Below are positions 47,144 to 63,000 of a stretch of DNA of 64,000 bases, piece after piece. The stretch is from Onychostoma macrolepis. Its lineage: Eukaryota; Chordata; Actinopteri; Cypriniformes; Cyprinidae. The position numbers were made by a program, and so were the translations under genes. The stretch lies in contig NC_081156.1 in assembly GCF_012432095.1 (NCBI RefSeq), positions 32,110,277 through 32,174,276 of the forward strand. Direction: 5' to 3'. The stretch's first letter is position 1. Each line of letters opens with the position of its first letter. Below the pieces are notes generated by a model. That model did no database searches and was not told where the DNA came from. It was given only the letters and a program-made list of their open reading frames with translations.

Positions 47144-48375
47144 ATAAGACGCACATTGGTTTGTCGCTTCATATTCTAATTTTACTATTTGTGGCCTTTA
47201 ATGTGGAAAGGCTCTGTGATTGTACTGCAGGATTTAATGGAAGCTGGTTGTATTTGTATTTTCTAACCTATATTTTATTCATATTTCTTTTCAATCATGC
47301 ACTGAGCAAATCATCCTACCTGTTAAACCTGTGTCATGAATGCATTGACAATGTTCGGACAGTCATATTGACTAAAAGAAGAGATGTTTAATAATTCATT
47401 AGCATTATAAAGGATTGTCTGTTTTTATAATGTGCATATCTCAATAGGTGTCTGCATTTGTTTCTCTTTATAGATTTTATATACTGCTGCAGTGGTTATT
47501 TTTATGTGTATATTTTGGGAATATAAATAATACGCATCTCCCTGGTTCCCTTTTTATAATTGCAGAAAATACGCTCGTTAACCAACACAAGTTTGTGATT
47601 CTTACATGTTTTGTTTATCATAATCTTTAAAAGCGAACACAATGTTTGTTAATCCTGAAGCTCATGCAACGAACTGCATCTGGTCACATGACTTTAACGT
47701 CACAACCGGTCTTTATTTAAAAACTTTTTCCATGTAAGTTTGAATTAGAACAGTTTGCAAGAGCGCAATTATAAGCACAAGTAAAAGCAGACTAGTGAGT
47801 AGAAGAGTACTCATTCCTCTTGTTATTGCAATTAAGTAACACTACGAGGCGCTAGATGCAGCAGTTTGCTTTTTGAGAAACGGAATGCCATGCATATGCA
47901 ACAATAAATGTTTTAAATAGTAGTATTCTATGCTAGTAGCATGGCCTTACTACATCACAAATGATTTTCATATATATATATATATATATATGTTAATCCA
48001 ATTTTATGCCAACATGGCAGTCTAATCAATATAAAATGGATTAAAAAAAAAAAAAAAAAATCCTGACCATGTTTCTGATTTGTTCATACTAGAAATGAAA
48101 AGTATCAAAGGCATTTCATTGCGAGACACCACATATACTCTGCAGTGTTTTTCTTGTATACTGCACATCTTGACAGATGTAGGACGTTCAGGACAGGTAA
48201 ATACAGAAAATACACAGCCTATAGATTTCATACTGCAAAAATAGTATAAATAGTATGCCTCTATGCATTACCATAGACTGTAACATTACAAACATATGTA
48301 TTATTTATTTATTTAAACCAGACTAGGAATCAAGTTAGAGTAGGTGTGCAATGCAGAAAAAGGAAAGTATTTATA
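47144..48375. other. abhd4 3' region and intergenic
   Basis: Follows the abhd4 stop. It is probably mostly 3' untranslated region at first, but I could not fix the poly-A site. No further exon found. A short (TA)n lies at 47,971-47,992. Confidence 0.45.
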
Positions 48376-48802
48376 TGTGACCCTGGACCACAAAACCAGT
48401 CTTAAGTGTCAATTTTTCTAAATTGAGATTTATACATCATCTGAAAGCTGAATAAATAAGCTTTCTATTGATGTATGGTTCAGACAATATTTGGCCGAGA
48501 TACAACTATTTGAAAATCTGGAATCTGAGGGTGCAAAAAAGTCAAAATATTGAGAAAATTGCCTTTAAAGTTGTCCAAATGAAGTTCTTAGCACTGCATA
48601 TTACTAATCAAAAATTAAGTTTTGATATATTTACGGTAAGAAATGTACAAAATATCTTCATGGAACATGATCTTTACTTAATATCCTAATGATTTTTGGC
48701 ATAAAAGAAAAATCAATAATTTTGACCCATACAATGTATTGTTGGCTATTGCTACAAATATACCCCAGCAACTTGAGACTGGTTTTGTGGTCCAGGGTCA
48801 CA
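48376..48802. mobile_element. Full-length MITE with 26-bp inverted repeats
   Basis: The ends are TGTGACCCTGGACCACAAAA and its exact complement, continuing as CCAGTC/GACTGG. TA dinucleotides flank both ends, suggesting TA target duplication. The interior matches 35,018-35,345. Non-coding; a family widespread in fish. Confidence 0.9.
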
Positions 48803-49764
48803 TATATACTCAACAATGTGGTATGAATGAATTTGTGGTAAACAATTTAAAATGCAACACTCTTAATTTAGGCACAGATGTTTGGTGTGAGCAGATTGTT
48901 CAATAAGCCTCTTCAACAGGTTCAACTCATCACAGATGACATTTGTTCCAATCCAAAAACAAGTGTGTTACTTCATCTTTCCAAATCAAACACACAAGTC
49001 TCATCTTGTCAAGCAGGCGAAATAAACATCTTCAAAAAAAAACTACCACAGAGAAAAATGGTGTTAAGAATTTTATTTATTTTTTAAAGAAAAAAAAAAC
49101 ATTATATAAATAATACAAACAAACATAAACTACTTTTATCTCCTTCGTGTAAACCTAATATGCCATTAAGTGTAAGTGTCTTCATATGTTTTCATAGTTG
49201 AGGTGCATAGTGTTGGTTTACAGTCTTTGTAATAGCAAAATTATGTTCAGGATTCAACAGAATTATGCATCAGACCAATGCGGGTTGATATGAATACATT
49301 TTTAGTATTAATAATTTACTTAAGGCACATTCAATTAATCCATAATAGTCATTATTGTAAACAGTATGCAATATAAGGCACTACAGGTGCACAGAAATTA
49401 AATGCATAGGCTACATGTGTTTATCCACAATAAAATACATATTTTTTAGACAGCCATCAATTAAAATTTGAATACACGTTAATATATCAGCTTACCTTTT
49501 TCAGTGGTGAACAGAAACATTTGATCAACTAAACTAAAGTAACAGTCAATAGACACAATAAAGCAAAGCAATACAGTATTTTAAATAAATCATTTCTAAA
49601 ATGAAAAAAAAAAAACTTCAAATTAGGGGCATTCAGTAGGAACGATTGTATGTGAAAAAGAGGGTTATTTCTCAAAGATGTCTGACTGTAGAAATAACCA
49701 TATGGCTCAGCGTAAACTACTTATATGTGCAGTTACTGATAATGCTAATACTGTCTGAGTGAAT
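48803..49764. other. Intergenic; probable 3' end of the transglutaminase gene
   Basis: On the minus strand an AAATAAATAAAA cluster at about 49,068-49,082 is a candidate poly-A signal for the transglutaminase gene, about 0.7 kb beyond its stop. No exon found. Confidence 0.45.
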
Positions 49765-50320
49765 TCACTGGCTCTCGTGAACGTCGATGTCAGCCACGCC
49801 GTGCACCTGCGTCAGCTGTCTGCAGTCCAGAGATGCCACCAGCTTCCTCTTGCCCGCCACCGTGGGGATGAAGTGCTCCGTCACCGTCACGTTGGCATGT
49901 TTGCTCACATCACTGAGAAAACAGAGAAAGAGAAGACATGGAAGAGAGATATCAATGCAACATAATCATTAGTGAGAGAGAAGGGAGGAGCAATGCAATA
50001 GAAAGCAACGTCAAAGTGTCATAAAGAGCAGTGAACTGAACTGTGTACAGGATCTGAACTGAGTGCAGGTCATTGTTATTTAGTATGATTTATATATTAT
50101 AGTTTTTATAATTATTATAGTACACTATTATAGTATTTATTCAAATTTAGAATTTGCTTTTATTTTTAGATTAACAGTTTTCATTTTAAATTTTGTAATG
50201 TGTTTTTTTTTTTGTAATTTTTTAAAGATTTTTTTCAAATAAAATTTTAAGTCATTTTAATAGAGCAAGAGCAATGAACTGAATTGTTTACAGGTCAGTG
50301 TTATTTAGTATTTTATATTA

Positions 50321-50395
<75 letters not shown>

Positions 50396-53300
50396 GTTTG
50401 AATTTATTATAGTAAAGTATTACAGCATTTATTCATATTTAGAATTAGGCTTTAATATTTTCATTTTTCATGTAGATTTTAGTTTATATTTTAGTAACTT
50501 TAATTCTGACATTTTTATTAGTTTTTGTTTTGTATTATTAATGTATTTTTATATATTTATTTTTTATTTAGCTTTATTTTTATTTTTAAAGTTATAGTTT
50601 TAGTCATTTTAGTACTTCAGCTTTGACTCTTTTATTTCAGTTCGTCACCAAAGCAACTTTTGTAATTTACATTTAATTTCTATTTTAAATTATTGAATAT
50701 TATCTTTTTCATCTCATTTTTAAATTTTATTTTATTTCAGCTTTATTCCAATTAACAGTGGATCCTGTCTGAATTTTAACCACAATTTGGACCCATATCT
50801 ATTGGGGAATTTTGTAGAAATCAACCAAGATCCTGCAGGATTATTATTTAATTTATTATTTTCCTATTAGATATTGTGCCAGATTCAATAAAACTCCACT
50901 TGTATTGTATGGTATTGGAAGAGGGAAATCATAGAGAGCGTTTTAGCAGTTTTAAATCATTTTCTACAAAAGATCTAGATTTTGTGTTGTGTTTTGATTT
51001 GATTCTGTAAGAAATTCCCATTAGGATCCTTCAGGATTGTTTCCAAATGGTAGAATTCTGAGAGGAATCAGGATGACTAATCTTGGATAACTGTGAGGCT
51101 CTTACCCGACTCTGATGGGATGGAGGTCTCTCAGCCCCAGTCCTTCCACTCGGATAACCACATTACGCAGAGTACAAGGCAGAGGATTCGTGAAGGTGAT
51201 CTTCGCAGACATCTCCTTGCCCACATATGCCTCTCCGACAGGCTAAACGAGAAATTTAGGAAATTTACAAACCCTCTCTGTTTTAATATGGGACAAATTT
51301 TAATAAGCAATAAAATATTCAGCAAAAACAGTATTATGGTGAAATGAACTGCACAGTGTTAAAAAGCAGCTGAGGGTTCTGGAAGTCTCACCTCAATGTT
51401 GAGATCAGGCGTTCGGAGCCTAAAGCTGGTCTGATTGGCCAAAACTTGCTGGGTCTCACTGACCCGTCCAGACAGAGTCAGCATGAGCGCGGCCTGATCC
51501 ACCAGCTGATTCTGATACTGCGCGTATGGCAGCACCCATTCAATGATCTTCTCTAGAGGACGCAAAATAGACATAAAGAGATCATCAGCAATGCTTATGA
51601 GCTTTACACATGAGACTCCTCAGTTTATTCTGTATACTGCCTATTTTTAAACATTGTGTGGATTAAATAAAGAAATCAATAAAATATTAATAATTGTTTT
51701 CTTTGTTTATTTATCATTTATATTAAATTAAAATGTTTTGGATATAAATACATAAGAAAAAATATATTTATATATTTATTTGAAATAATTATTTTTAAAT
51801 TTACAGTACCAAATATGTATACATTTTTTTTACAGTAGTAATACAAATTTGAGTTATTTTTTAAAGGATGTAAAATAGATATAAAGAGAATAATTATGTT
51901 TTACAATTTGATGCAAACATATATAAAGGAAAACTGATTATTTTGTTTATTAATTAGTAATTTTACATTCTATTTATTATTTTCATGAAAATAATGTCAA
52001 TAAAAATACAAGTATACAGTATGCAGCATTAAATGTTTATTAAAAAAACCATGATAAACTGTCACAAGACCTCATTACGTAATGTTGCAAGCTTAATTCA
52101 GCAAATTGCATCAAGTTATTTCATTTGTGTTGTTTAAAGTGGTTTAAAAAAAGACAAAAAAAATATATAATGAGACTATAATGAGAAAACATGTTAGATG
52201 TGTTATATTGCTCACTAAAACAGAAAAGTTTTTTTTTTCTAAATTAAATTTCTAAACTAAAAAAAATATTTTTCTATATACTAATGAATAATTTTTCTTT
52301 ACTTATTTGTTTATTTATAATGGAAACGAAATCTCAGAAAAACAGAATTGAGAAAAAGGTACAAATTGCAAGATGTAAGCTCAGAAATATGAAAGAATAT
52401 AAAAATTGCAAAAAGTAAACTCAGAAATCTGTAAAATCTGCTCAAATTGTAATTGTTGTAATTGTGAGAAAAAAAGTCAAACTGCAAGATGTAAACTCAG
52501 AATTCTGAGAAAAAAAGTCAAAATTGAAAGATGTAAACAGTATTCTGAGAAAAAAAGTCAAATTACGAGATGTAAACTCAGAATTCTGAGAGAAAAGTCC
52601 AAATTGCGAGATGTAAACAATTTGTTTTTCACTGCAAGGAAAGCTGCTATCGTATACTGCCCACAGTATGCATACTATTACAGTAGTGTGAGCAGTATGC
52701 TAGTATGCCAATGCGAACAAACCCAAGCTCACCTTCCTGTGGGTTCAGCTCCACATTAAGCGTGTCCTTCTTGACGGTGTCCTTCAGCACGCCGGTGTAG
52801 TACATGACCGCCACCTGGCTGTGGAGGGTGGTTCTGCGCGGCTGAGAGCTGATGTTCTTCACCACGATCTTCAGCTCAGCGTCTATGCCCATGCGTGGAC
52901 CTTCTCCCTCCATCCTCACCTCCACCCGCACATCCTCAGCAATGGGACTGGAGTAGACGTCAGGTTTAGAGCCATAGCGACAGGCGGTTTCCACTGCGAT
53001 ACGCTCCTCCTCCGAGTCTGATGTGATGGATTAAAAAAGCTAATTATACTGTATGTATCCCACATTTTTCAAAATGTCTTCTTTTGTGTTGAGCAGAATA
53101 AAGAAACTCATACAGGTTTGGAACAAGTTGAGGGTGTGTAAACGATGAGGGAATTTTGATTATGTTGGTGAACTGTCCCTTTAAGTATATTGTCTCGTTT
53201 GTTTATATTTTGTGTAGCTGAGTAACTGAGACAATGCTGATATTGTTTCCTGTGGGTGGAACTCGGTAAAGTTTAAACCGTTTGGAGATAATGACAGGTA

Positions 53301-54020
53301 TTTTGGTGAAAAGGCTGAGTGATTACGGCAGAGGAATGTTAAGCCATTTATCGCCGGTTTAAATGAGTATTGTGTGTTCTTGGCTGCCTCTGTCCTGGCA
53401 ATAGCCATCATTTCTGCTCGGTGTTGCTCTGGTGAGACAGCATCGACTAAGAACATGAATTTAACTCCTGACTGTATGGATAAATCTCACAAAGAAAGGT
53501 TATATTGCTCCCTAAAAATCAAATTGAAAAAAAACTATTTTTTTCTAAATAAAAATAAAAATAAAGGTTTTTTTTTATTCTATTTGCTAGTAAATCATTT
53601 TCTTTATGTATTTTAATGTATATTAAAATAACAATTGTTATTACAGATAGTACATTAAAAATAATTTACATTAAACAAATTTATAAACATATATGTAAGA
53701 TAATAATTGAATTTAATATAAATAATATATTAAAATGATTCAAATAACCATTATTCATAATTTACAGTAATTCATTTACAGTACAAAATATATATTTATT
53801 TATATGTAAATATGTGCAACATAAATATGCATTAATGTATAAATAATGTATATAGATGCGTTTATTTATATCATGTATATTAAAAAAATCTGTTTTATTT
53901 TGAAATGTAGTTTAATATAAATAATACAGTATAAGAAGAAGACAAATGTATTTACAGGTGTTACAAATAAAGTAAAACATTTACAGTAGTGTATATAAAT
54001 GAATAAATAAGTATTAAATA

Positions 54021-54054
<34 letters not shown>

Positions 54055-57000
54055 TGTGCGTGTGCGTGCGTGTTTACAGTTGTAATCCAAAGTTGGATGC
54101 TTTATTTTTTAAGAAAAAAAAAAATCTTTAAGCAAAATCAAATGTCTTTAGTAGCAACATGACATTTCTTCACAGTGTTTGTGAGATTCACTCATATTAC
54201 AATCTATTTCTTTTTCTACTGGCATTTGGATCTAATACAGTTTTCTCAGGGAAACTACACAAGTTCCCATACGAGCGTTCTCATCATTTTAATAGCACGT
54301 GATTTCATCATTATGTACATATTGATCCTGTTGTATTATGCAATATTTGCTCAGGGCCTCTTCTTTGACAGCAATAGTCTATATTTCATGTGTTTCAGGT
54401 GGGTACAGGCAAAACATGACACTGAGATTGATGTTTGATGTGTGTGAAAGTGTGTGTTTCTCACCTTCTGGATATTTGTAAAGGTTTGTGATGTCGACAC
54501 GCTCGTCGGAGCCCACAGCTTTAGTGCTGATGCAGTGGCCGACTGCTTTCTTCTCACTGTGGATCTGACTGAAGGTGCCGTCCAGGTTTCTCTGCCAGTA
54601 GATTTTATCACTGTTCACCTGCAGCAGAGAAAAGCACAAGGTTTAAAGCTGAAACTACTTAAAGAGACAAGACTGTCAAGATAAATACAGGATCTTGCAG
54701 AGGGTATAAAGAAAATATTAACAAGGAATTCCAACATGTCAGGACCGGCCTGTTCTGTATTCACATTTAACACTTTTAACTTCTGCACTGTGAAGTACTC
54801 CGAGTGAAACAGCACATTTAATGAGAAACATGAGAGCAAGGTGATTCTATCCATTAGGAATAAAAATGTAAGAATAGATGATGTCCAGTGTTGTTATTGT
54901 TACATCACACTATTAAAAATCATTTTGGGTCATCAAATACAGCTGAAATATAATCAAATATAAATACAGTATTAGATGAAAAATTAAACAACCTTAATGT
55001 TGCCTTGGCAGCTAACCGAAATGAAGCAAGTTTAAGTTGCAGTACAAAAAACACTAAAACTGAAATGAAACATAAACTACTGGTATAAAACTGAAATAAA
55101 ACAAGAACTAAAAGAAAATATAAAAATGAAAGCTAATCTAAAATATTAATAAATATTCTAATAGTAGTATATAAATAATACTCAAATATAATATTTATCA
55201 TACAAGAAATACATAATAAATACTCAAACATGGGGAAATCATCCGAAAAGGAAGGTTTTGAAGACGTTAGCAAGGTCAAGTTATTATATTCTAATACAAA
55301 AAATAATAATAATAATAAAAATGTATTTATTATAAATACCAAGTCTAAATTTATTTTTATATTACCGTATTGACCGAATATAAGACAATGTTTTTTCTTA
55401 GAAATAATAGGGCTCCTCAAATCTGGACCTCGAGATCCACTTTCCTGCAGAGTTTAGCTGTAACCCTAATCAAACACACCTGAACATGCTAATCAATGTC
55501 TTCAGGATCATTAGAAAATCACAGACAGGTGAGTTTGATCAGGGTTGGAGCTATACTCTGCAGTGGATTGGACCTCCAGGGTAAGATTTGAGGAACCCTG
55601 GTCTAGACTTTGACATGTCAATAATACACCCACAACACCAGGTGGCGCCAAATAAGTGTAAAACGAGTGTGCCATGAAATACGTAATGTAATGTGTGTTG
55701 TAAACAGGTGTGCCTCATATGTCCTGAAAAGTGAAGCTGCGGGCTCTTTGATCGCCCCCTGGTGGCTGGGTGCAGTACAGGTCATAAACCCCGCCCTCTC
55801 CATGTAAAAGAATGGCTCAAAATAAAAAAATTAATTACACTTCCAATACAATTTTCCGGAATATGGTCATTTAAGAGCTGTTATCACGCCGATATATGTT
55901 CAATTGTTCGTTTTTGTGATAAGTTTCATTTTAGCTAGTAATTCGGTTCTGCGGGAGTTTGGGCGGGAGTTTGATTCCACCTCACGACACCACTGTGCAG
56001 ACTCTGGCTCCAAATGAAGTAAATTTCTCAAGATGGCAACGGCCATACTGAGATCCTTTGGCTCCACTTTTCTATAGAGGAAGGAAGTGGAGACGCGTCG
56101 TCCATCTTTTTTTACAGTCTTTGGTTGTAAAGATCGCGAGTGAAAACAAAAGAAAAAGAAAAGCTTACAGCGGCACGAGTCGTGACTGTCATGTTAGCCT
56201 GATGGGACCAAACTTCCTCTGTGAGTCATTTTAAAACGTAAGAGAGTACCCAGATTTGAAGACTACAATAAGATTTCACTTCTACTGTTAATAAAATGTT
56301 GGTAGGCTACTATGAGATGGATGGACTAAATGTTATATAATTCAGATGGGCTACCTGTTATTTTTATGGTATATCAAAAAGTGTATATTTTAAAATGTGA
56401 TTGTTGGTACATTTTACCAGTATTTACCATACTTTCAAAACAAAAATTTAAATAGGAAAAATATGCAATATGAAAATAATTTAAGAAAAAAATGTGTTCA
56501 ATACAGTAATAACAGATTTGAATATCAGTCGCTTTGGAATATAAGTTGCAGTATGCGTCATATTATTTTTAAAAAAGTGGCTTAAATTCCAGACAAATAT
56601 AATGGTTAAAAGAAACTGGTACCCATTTCTAAAGTAATTGAATGTGTACTTTGATTTGTGTGCTGTAACTTTTATTAATCTAACATGCACTTTTCTAGAC
56701 AGAAAGAATGTGAATGGTTCTTCTATGGCTGTTTAAATAATGATAATTTGACGTGTCTGGACTCACCTCAGCGAAGACGAAAGGCGTGTCATGTTTAAGG
56801 TAGACCTGTCCAGAGCGAATAGCGGCCAGTGACGCCGGGCCGCAGCGGAACGTCCCGTGACTGGTCTCCTGGGGCGTGGAATCCACGGCCTGCCAGCCAC
56901 CCATACCAGGAGGCAGATCCGAACGGGCCATCCAGCAGTCATTCCACACATGGAAGTTCCTACAGGACAACAGAAGAAAACAGAGGAAATCATGGTCTTA

Positions 57001-60000
57001 GAAAGACTTAATAAAAGAATGAGTAATGATATACCGATACAACAGCAGTCATGGACTTATTTCATGAAATTATTCCATGAAAATGCACAAATCCTCACCA
57101 TACAGAGTCCGAGTTGAGATCATGGATTGGTTCCATATTCTCATCAAAATACACATCTGTTGTCAAGGACACATCCGTATCATGAGCAGACTGGAAATTA
57201 GTTACGGAACGGGTAGGAATACCTAGACATCTCAATACTGGGACAGATAGAGAAAGAGAGCATGAGTTTAGTCATTTTTGTAGATATTTAATATAATAAT
57301 ATACATAACTGTTCAAAATGTTGGGCTTTTGGAAGAAATTAATGCTTTTATTCCACAAAGATACATTAAATTCATCAAAAGTGACATTTAAAATGTTACA
57401 AAAGATTTCTATTTCAAAGAAATGCTGTTCTTTTGAACTTTCTATTCATCAAAGTATCCTGAACAGAATATTTCACAGTTTAAAATTGGAAGCAACACCA
57501 CTGTTTTCAACATTGATAATAATAAGAAATGTTGAGCAGCAAATCAGCATATTAGAATAATAATGCTGAAAATTCAGCTTTGCATTGCAGGAAAAAATTA
57601 TTACATTTACATGAATAAACATATTAAAAAAATAATTTAAATGTAAAAGTTATTTACATTTTTACATTTAAATTTAATTTAATTTAAATAATTAAATAGT
57701 ATAATAAATTACATTTTAAAATATATTCCATCAAACTAAACTATTGTGATACTCTAGTAATGATCGTAAGAGTCTCACGCAGAGTGAAATACTATTAATG
57801 TCTGTGTGTGGAATGAACAGTATGCAGTATGACGAGAGTATTTTAATCTGAAGTTCCCTGAGGGGTCGCAGTGCTGTTAACTGAGGTCAGATATGAATGT
57901 CACATGACTGCAGTAAAGATAGTCTGCGACTGGCGGCTCAGGATTCCAGGGGCTACTTACACTTAAACAACAGCATATTTTGTTGATTTGTGAATTTCTA
58001 TGACATCATATACCCTCCCAAAATCCACTAATATTATATTAGACCAAGTACTTTCTGATGTATAAAATGTTAAAAGCTGATTGCAGGAAATGGAAAGCAA
58101 CCTTCAATTAACAAGACTGACTAGTCGGCAACTGATGTTTCTTTGGAATAGCAAGAAATGCATGTTAAATTGCAATATTTCACCACTTGATTTTTTAAAT
58201 TACTCATAAAATGTTCTCAGACATCCTGGCAGATATCACTGAAATAAGTGTCTTGACATCAATTTTTGTCATGAAGGTATTTTTTGGCATTAATTGACCA
58301 TTTGAAGACAATAGCACAAAAAAAGAAAGACAAATCTTGACTTCAGGATGAATATATTTCATTTGACTTATACAGTATTATTTTTTTCCACATTACTGTA
58401 AGTAATTTTTAATGAATGGTCACTTAACATCTGTTTGATAAATCTGATTTACTCTGACTATACAGAAAAACAATAATGCACATTTTGAATTTGTCTAGAC
58501 TTTAAGATCAATATATTTAATTTTGCCTAAACATTATTATTTCTTCCCACTGAATATTCACTCAACTTTTGTTTGATTACAGTCAGTCTTATTTAATGTG
58601 ACTCTAGAAACAGCAAAAAAGAAAAAAGTAAGGGGGGTGGCCTTCACTTTTGTTATCCGATCACAATCGCTCTCTTTTGAGTTTGGGCTTGCTGATATCA
58701 GGATTGGCTGATGCATCTTCAAAGAGCAGGATTTTGAAATGCTAGATATGTACAGCACTTATCTTTTCACAGTCAAAGTTCTAGTATTAGACTCTTAAAA
58801 ATAAAAGTTTCAAAAATCTTGAACAAGAACCATTTTTGGATCCTCAAAGAACCATTTGTGGTGGTGTGAAGAACATTTTACAAATCTAAAGAACCTCTTT
58901 CCACTATAAAGAACCTTTTATGGAACGGAAAGATTCCATGGATGTTAATGGTTCTTCATGGAACCATCAAAGCCAATAAAGAATCTTTATTTTCTAGAGT
59001 GTATATGCCTACAGCTGGAATCCTGAATCACTAACCCTAAGCTGTTATCTGCTCACACACACCTGTGGTAGTGACCCCAGAAAACACCCAGCACTGGCCG
59101 TATTTGACAGGCGTTCCTCCATCTTTGTGGTACTGCCTGAGGATTTCAACACTTCCACTCCAGGCCGTGGGAGACGTCCCACCCACATAATTCCCAGACC
59201 AGTTTCCCTCCAGAACGCCACGGTCATCCGGGGAATTGATCTAGAATGGACAATCAGATAAATTCACTAAGGGTTTCTGAGGTCACGGCAGGTGAAGAGT
59301 ATCAGTCTCTGGCACTCTTTACTAGATCTGTTTCAGCAGTGTTGCTGGATGTGGCAGCACTCACCATGGCAGAAATGACTCGGACCACACTGACAGGATC
59401 TCCTCTACCCGAGGGAGGAACCTCGCTATTATCCAGCACAAAGATACAGGCCTCCAGAATTCCTTCATCAAACTAGATGAGAGAGAGAGAGAGAGACAAC
59501 TAGGTGAAATCTCAAGTCTAAGCATGGCCCAAAATTGGCTTTGTTAAACAAACAAGTTCTGGTTGCAAAGTTGCCACATATTTTTGCTATTTTGTAAGCA
59601 CAGTTTTCCAAGCCACTCTACAATTATGGCATAATTGATGTCAGATTTACCGTAAACGCCACATATAAACAAAATGGACTGTGGTTTGGTGCTTTATAAG
59701 ATGTCTTTTCCTGTGCTTTATAAGTGGGCAGTTCTTGCGAGAATAAGTTGAAAATGCTTCATGTTTTTGTGATATACATTTACATTTAGTAATTTAGCAG
59801 ATGCTTTTATCCAAAGCGACTTCAAAAATCTAAATCAAGAACAACAAAAAAAAAAATCTAAATAGAATCATTGTTGTTAAAATAAAACTATTAAAAATTG
59901 TTTTTTGGTAATTGAAATGAAGCTGAAATAAAAAGTAAATATTTCTTGAAAAACTAAAATCAGAAATGAAAATTAGAAATGTTGCATTGGCCACTAACTG

Positions 60001-63000
60001 AACTACATAAGTTTAAGTTGAATTACTAAAAAATTAAATAAAAATAATTTAAAAAAACAATATTATTAAATTCAAATGACAAACGTCTAAAAGTAACAAA
60101 ATTACTACAACACTGACTAAATCATTACATTTTCTTTCATGAAAAAAAATCTTTAAAATCCTTTTAAAAAAATTATGCAAAATACAGTTCCATGGCAGGT
60201 ATAATATGTATATGGCTGTTAAATTATCAGTTCACCGATCGTTGGTAGTTGTGGTAAAACATTATGTTTGATATCTTTGTGTCAATTATGGTTTGCAATG
60301 TGCTTTCTTCCTTGCATAAGGTAAGAAGTTCTCACAAGGATTTGTCAGTAGCATGTTTTTCCCAGAAAGTGCTTTATTCTGCTTTATTTATCTCCGAACC
60401 TGGCCGAAGTTCCACGTACGAGCTCCAATCTGCTTCTCAGTGCCATAGTAGATTCTTCCAGTGTCATTTAAGACGTACTCCGTCAGCTCTTTCTCCCCCT
60501 CCATGTACACCGTGTCATCTGAAGAGAGAGAGAGTCATGAGGGACCGTGAACACAGTTCCAGGATTTGATACGGTGGTTTGGGTTATTTTAAAATAAAGC
60601 AGTGTTATAGAGTGATGGCATCAATGTGAGCAACAGTAGGGCGTCTGGAAACTGCTGTGTTCTGCTTCCATTTAATGTTCTGTGTTCTGGGCGTTATTGT
60701 CTGAACAAGAGGGAGGTGCAATCAAAAGGGAAAAGGGAAAAAAAGGAGGCACTATAAAGTAACGGAAATGACTAGAGAAGATACTAGACGACTGAAAAGA
60801 TTACAAAATGAATGGAAAAATGACTCATGCTAGAGGCCAGAAAGAGTGAAGCATTCAGACAGAAAAACACAGCAGGCTCATATAGTTTATGTAGGGGACT
60901 TTATATACTGGACAAGATTTTTTTTTTTTTTTTTTTTAAAGATAATAGTTTTCCTTTAACACAATATCACAATTAAATGAACATAAGCAAATTTTCCAAA
61001 CTTCTGAAACAGTGTTGGTATTGCTATCTAAAACTAAAGCTATTAAAAATAGTTTTACTTAATTGAAATAAAGCTGAAATAAAATTAAATATAAATATTA
61101 GATGAAAAAAAATAAACTTAAAAATGTAAAAAACAAAAAAATTACACATTTGAAATGTTGTATAAGTATAAGTTTAGTACACTGAAAAAATTTGGTGTAG
61201 ATTGTTTCACTCTGAAATTGCAAGTATTTTTAATAACAATTACAAATAATTAATTTTAAAAAAGATATATAGTAATAAATGAAATATTAAAAAAATGACT
61301 AAAGCACAAAATTTAGCAAAATTACTAAAGCTAAACAATTTAACAAAATTACTAAAACTAAAATTAAAATGAAATTTGAAAATAATTATGAAATTTTTCA
61401 GGTGTGTCTTATTTTTTTTCATCAAAATAAACATATTTTCTTGGGAACACATTTTCTTACTTAATTTATATATTTTTTTGTTTTGTTTTTTTTGTTTTTC
61501 CCAGTTAATTTTTTGTAAAATCACCTTAATTAATAAATGCTAGTTCCTAATGTCATTATTCTCCATCGTTTTGGAAGGGAAAACTGAATAAACATCAGTA
61601 AATATCAGGATAAATTTGATAAAGTTACAAAAATCGGTACGATAATACCAAAACAACAATGGATGTTTATGAAAAGATTCCAATTAACAACTTTAGACCC
61701 AATGAGCAATGGTTAACTTTACCTCTATATTTGAATCTGCTTAGGCATACACTCTAAAAACAAATGGTGCTATATAGCACTAAGTCTTCTTGGCTCGTAA
61801 TCATATGGGAACCACTTTTGGTGCTATATAGCACCATTTTTTTTAGAGTGTACTCTAAATTGTATTGCCATTGAGTAAATAATAAAGTTATGTCAAGTTG
61901 AAGTCAGCTACATCCTGTTATTGAAAGACTTCCTTAAATTAAAACACATTCATGCAGAGTTAGAGTTCACAATGTTCTGCAGAACAGGAATGAGCCAGCA
62001 GCTTTCAACAAGAGCACAGAGCATAAAATTAAGTGTAAAAAAACAAAGCAATCAAGAATGACAGGAAGGGGCCTGGAGTGAACAAGGGGCCAAGGAGGGA
62101 GAGAAAGAGATCGGGAGAGGGAAGATATATTTGACATGTGAATCGTCAGATGAGGTGGAGCTGTAAAATAAACGTTAGGAAAAAATGCAGAGAAAGAACA
62201 GGTTTACAGTGCTTAGAGTGAAAGGTAATTTGGCAGGCCTCTCTCTTTCCTTACAAAGCATGTCTGGCATTCAGTGCAGGAAGGAGGGCAAAGCCTGAAC
62301 CACCCAAGAAAACTAGCTTTGAACTATCAACCCTTTGAATCAATGCAGAAGCTTTAAAGTTAAAAAAAAAAAGTGATCACAGTCTACTGTGAGACCGTTC
62401 TTTTAAGAGAATTAAAACCATACAGAACAAATGACTCTAATGAGCCGGCTCTTTTTAATGACTCAAAACCATACAGCGCAACTAGTTTAGTCTGATTCTT
62501 GAACAAATTACTCATACAAACTGATCTTTTGATCTTTCAATCAAATCAGTCCAACCGATTACTGGATGTATGACTCTTATGAGCTGTTTAGTGAATCAAA
62601 CCAAATACAGCTCACAGCTCAAAGCAGTCAAGTTACTAACTGGTTGTCCAAACAACATTTTGTAGTTACAGATTAGTCCGTTTTGAAAGCAGTATTTCCA
62701 TCCTCAACCTAACCACAAGCTCTACTCTTCAGCACAACGGTAACACTACAAAACCAACATAACAGAAATCTATGTAAATCTTAACATAACACAACATTTA
62801 AGTACTAACTTGTGTCTCTCTTAATCTTGTGCAAAAACACACAAAATAACACTTAATTTCTGTATTTATTTTCCTTGTTGTCTGATGCAAAGCATGCTGG
62901 GAACTAGAAAACGCAATCATTTTAGGTTCACCTTACTACAACAAGATTTTGAGTTTACAGAACTTATTTCAATTAAGTCTAATGAACTTTCATTATTACT

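Noticed and set aside
52406..52759. 117-codon Lys/Arg-rich frame
   Set aside because: Reads through a minisatellite and then antisense to a transglutaminase exon.
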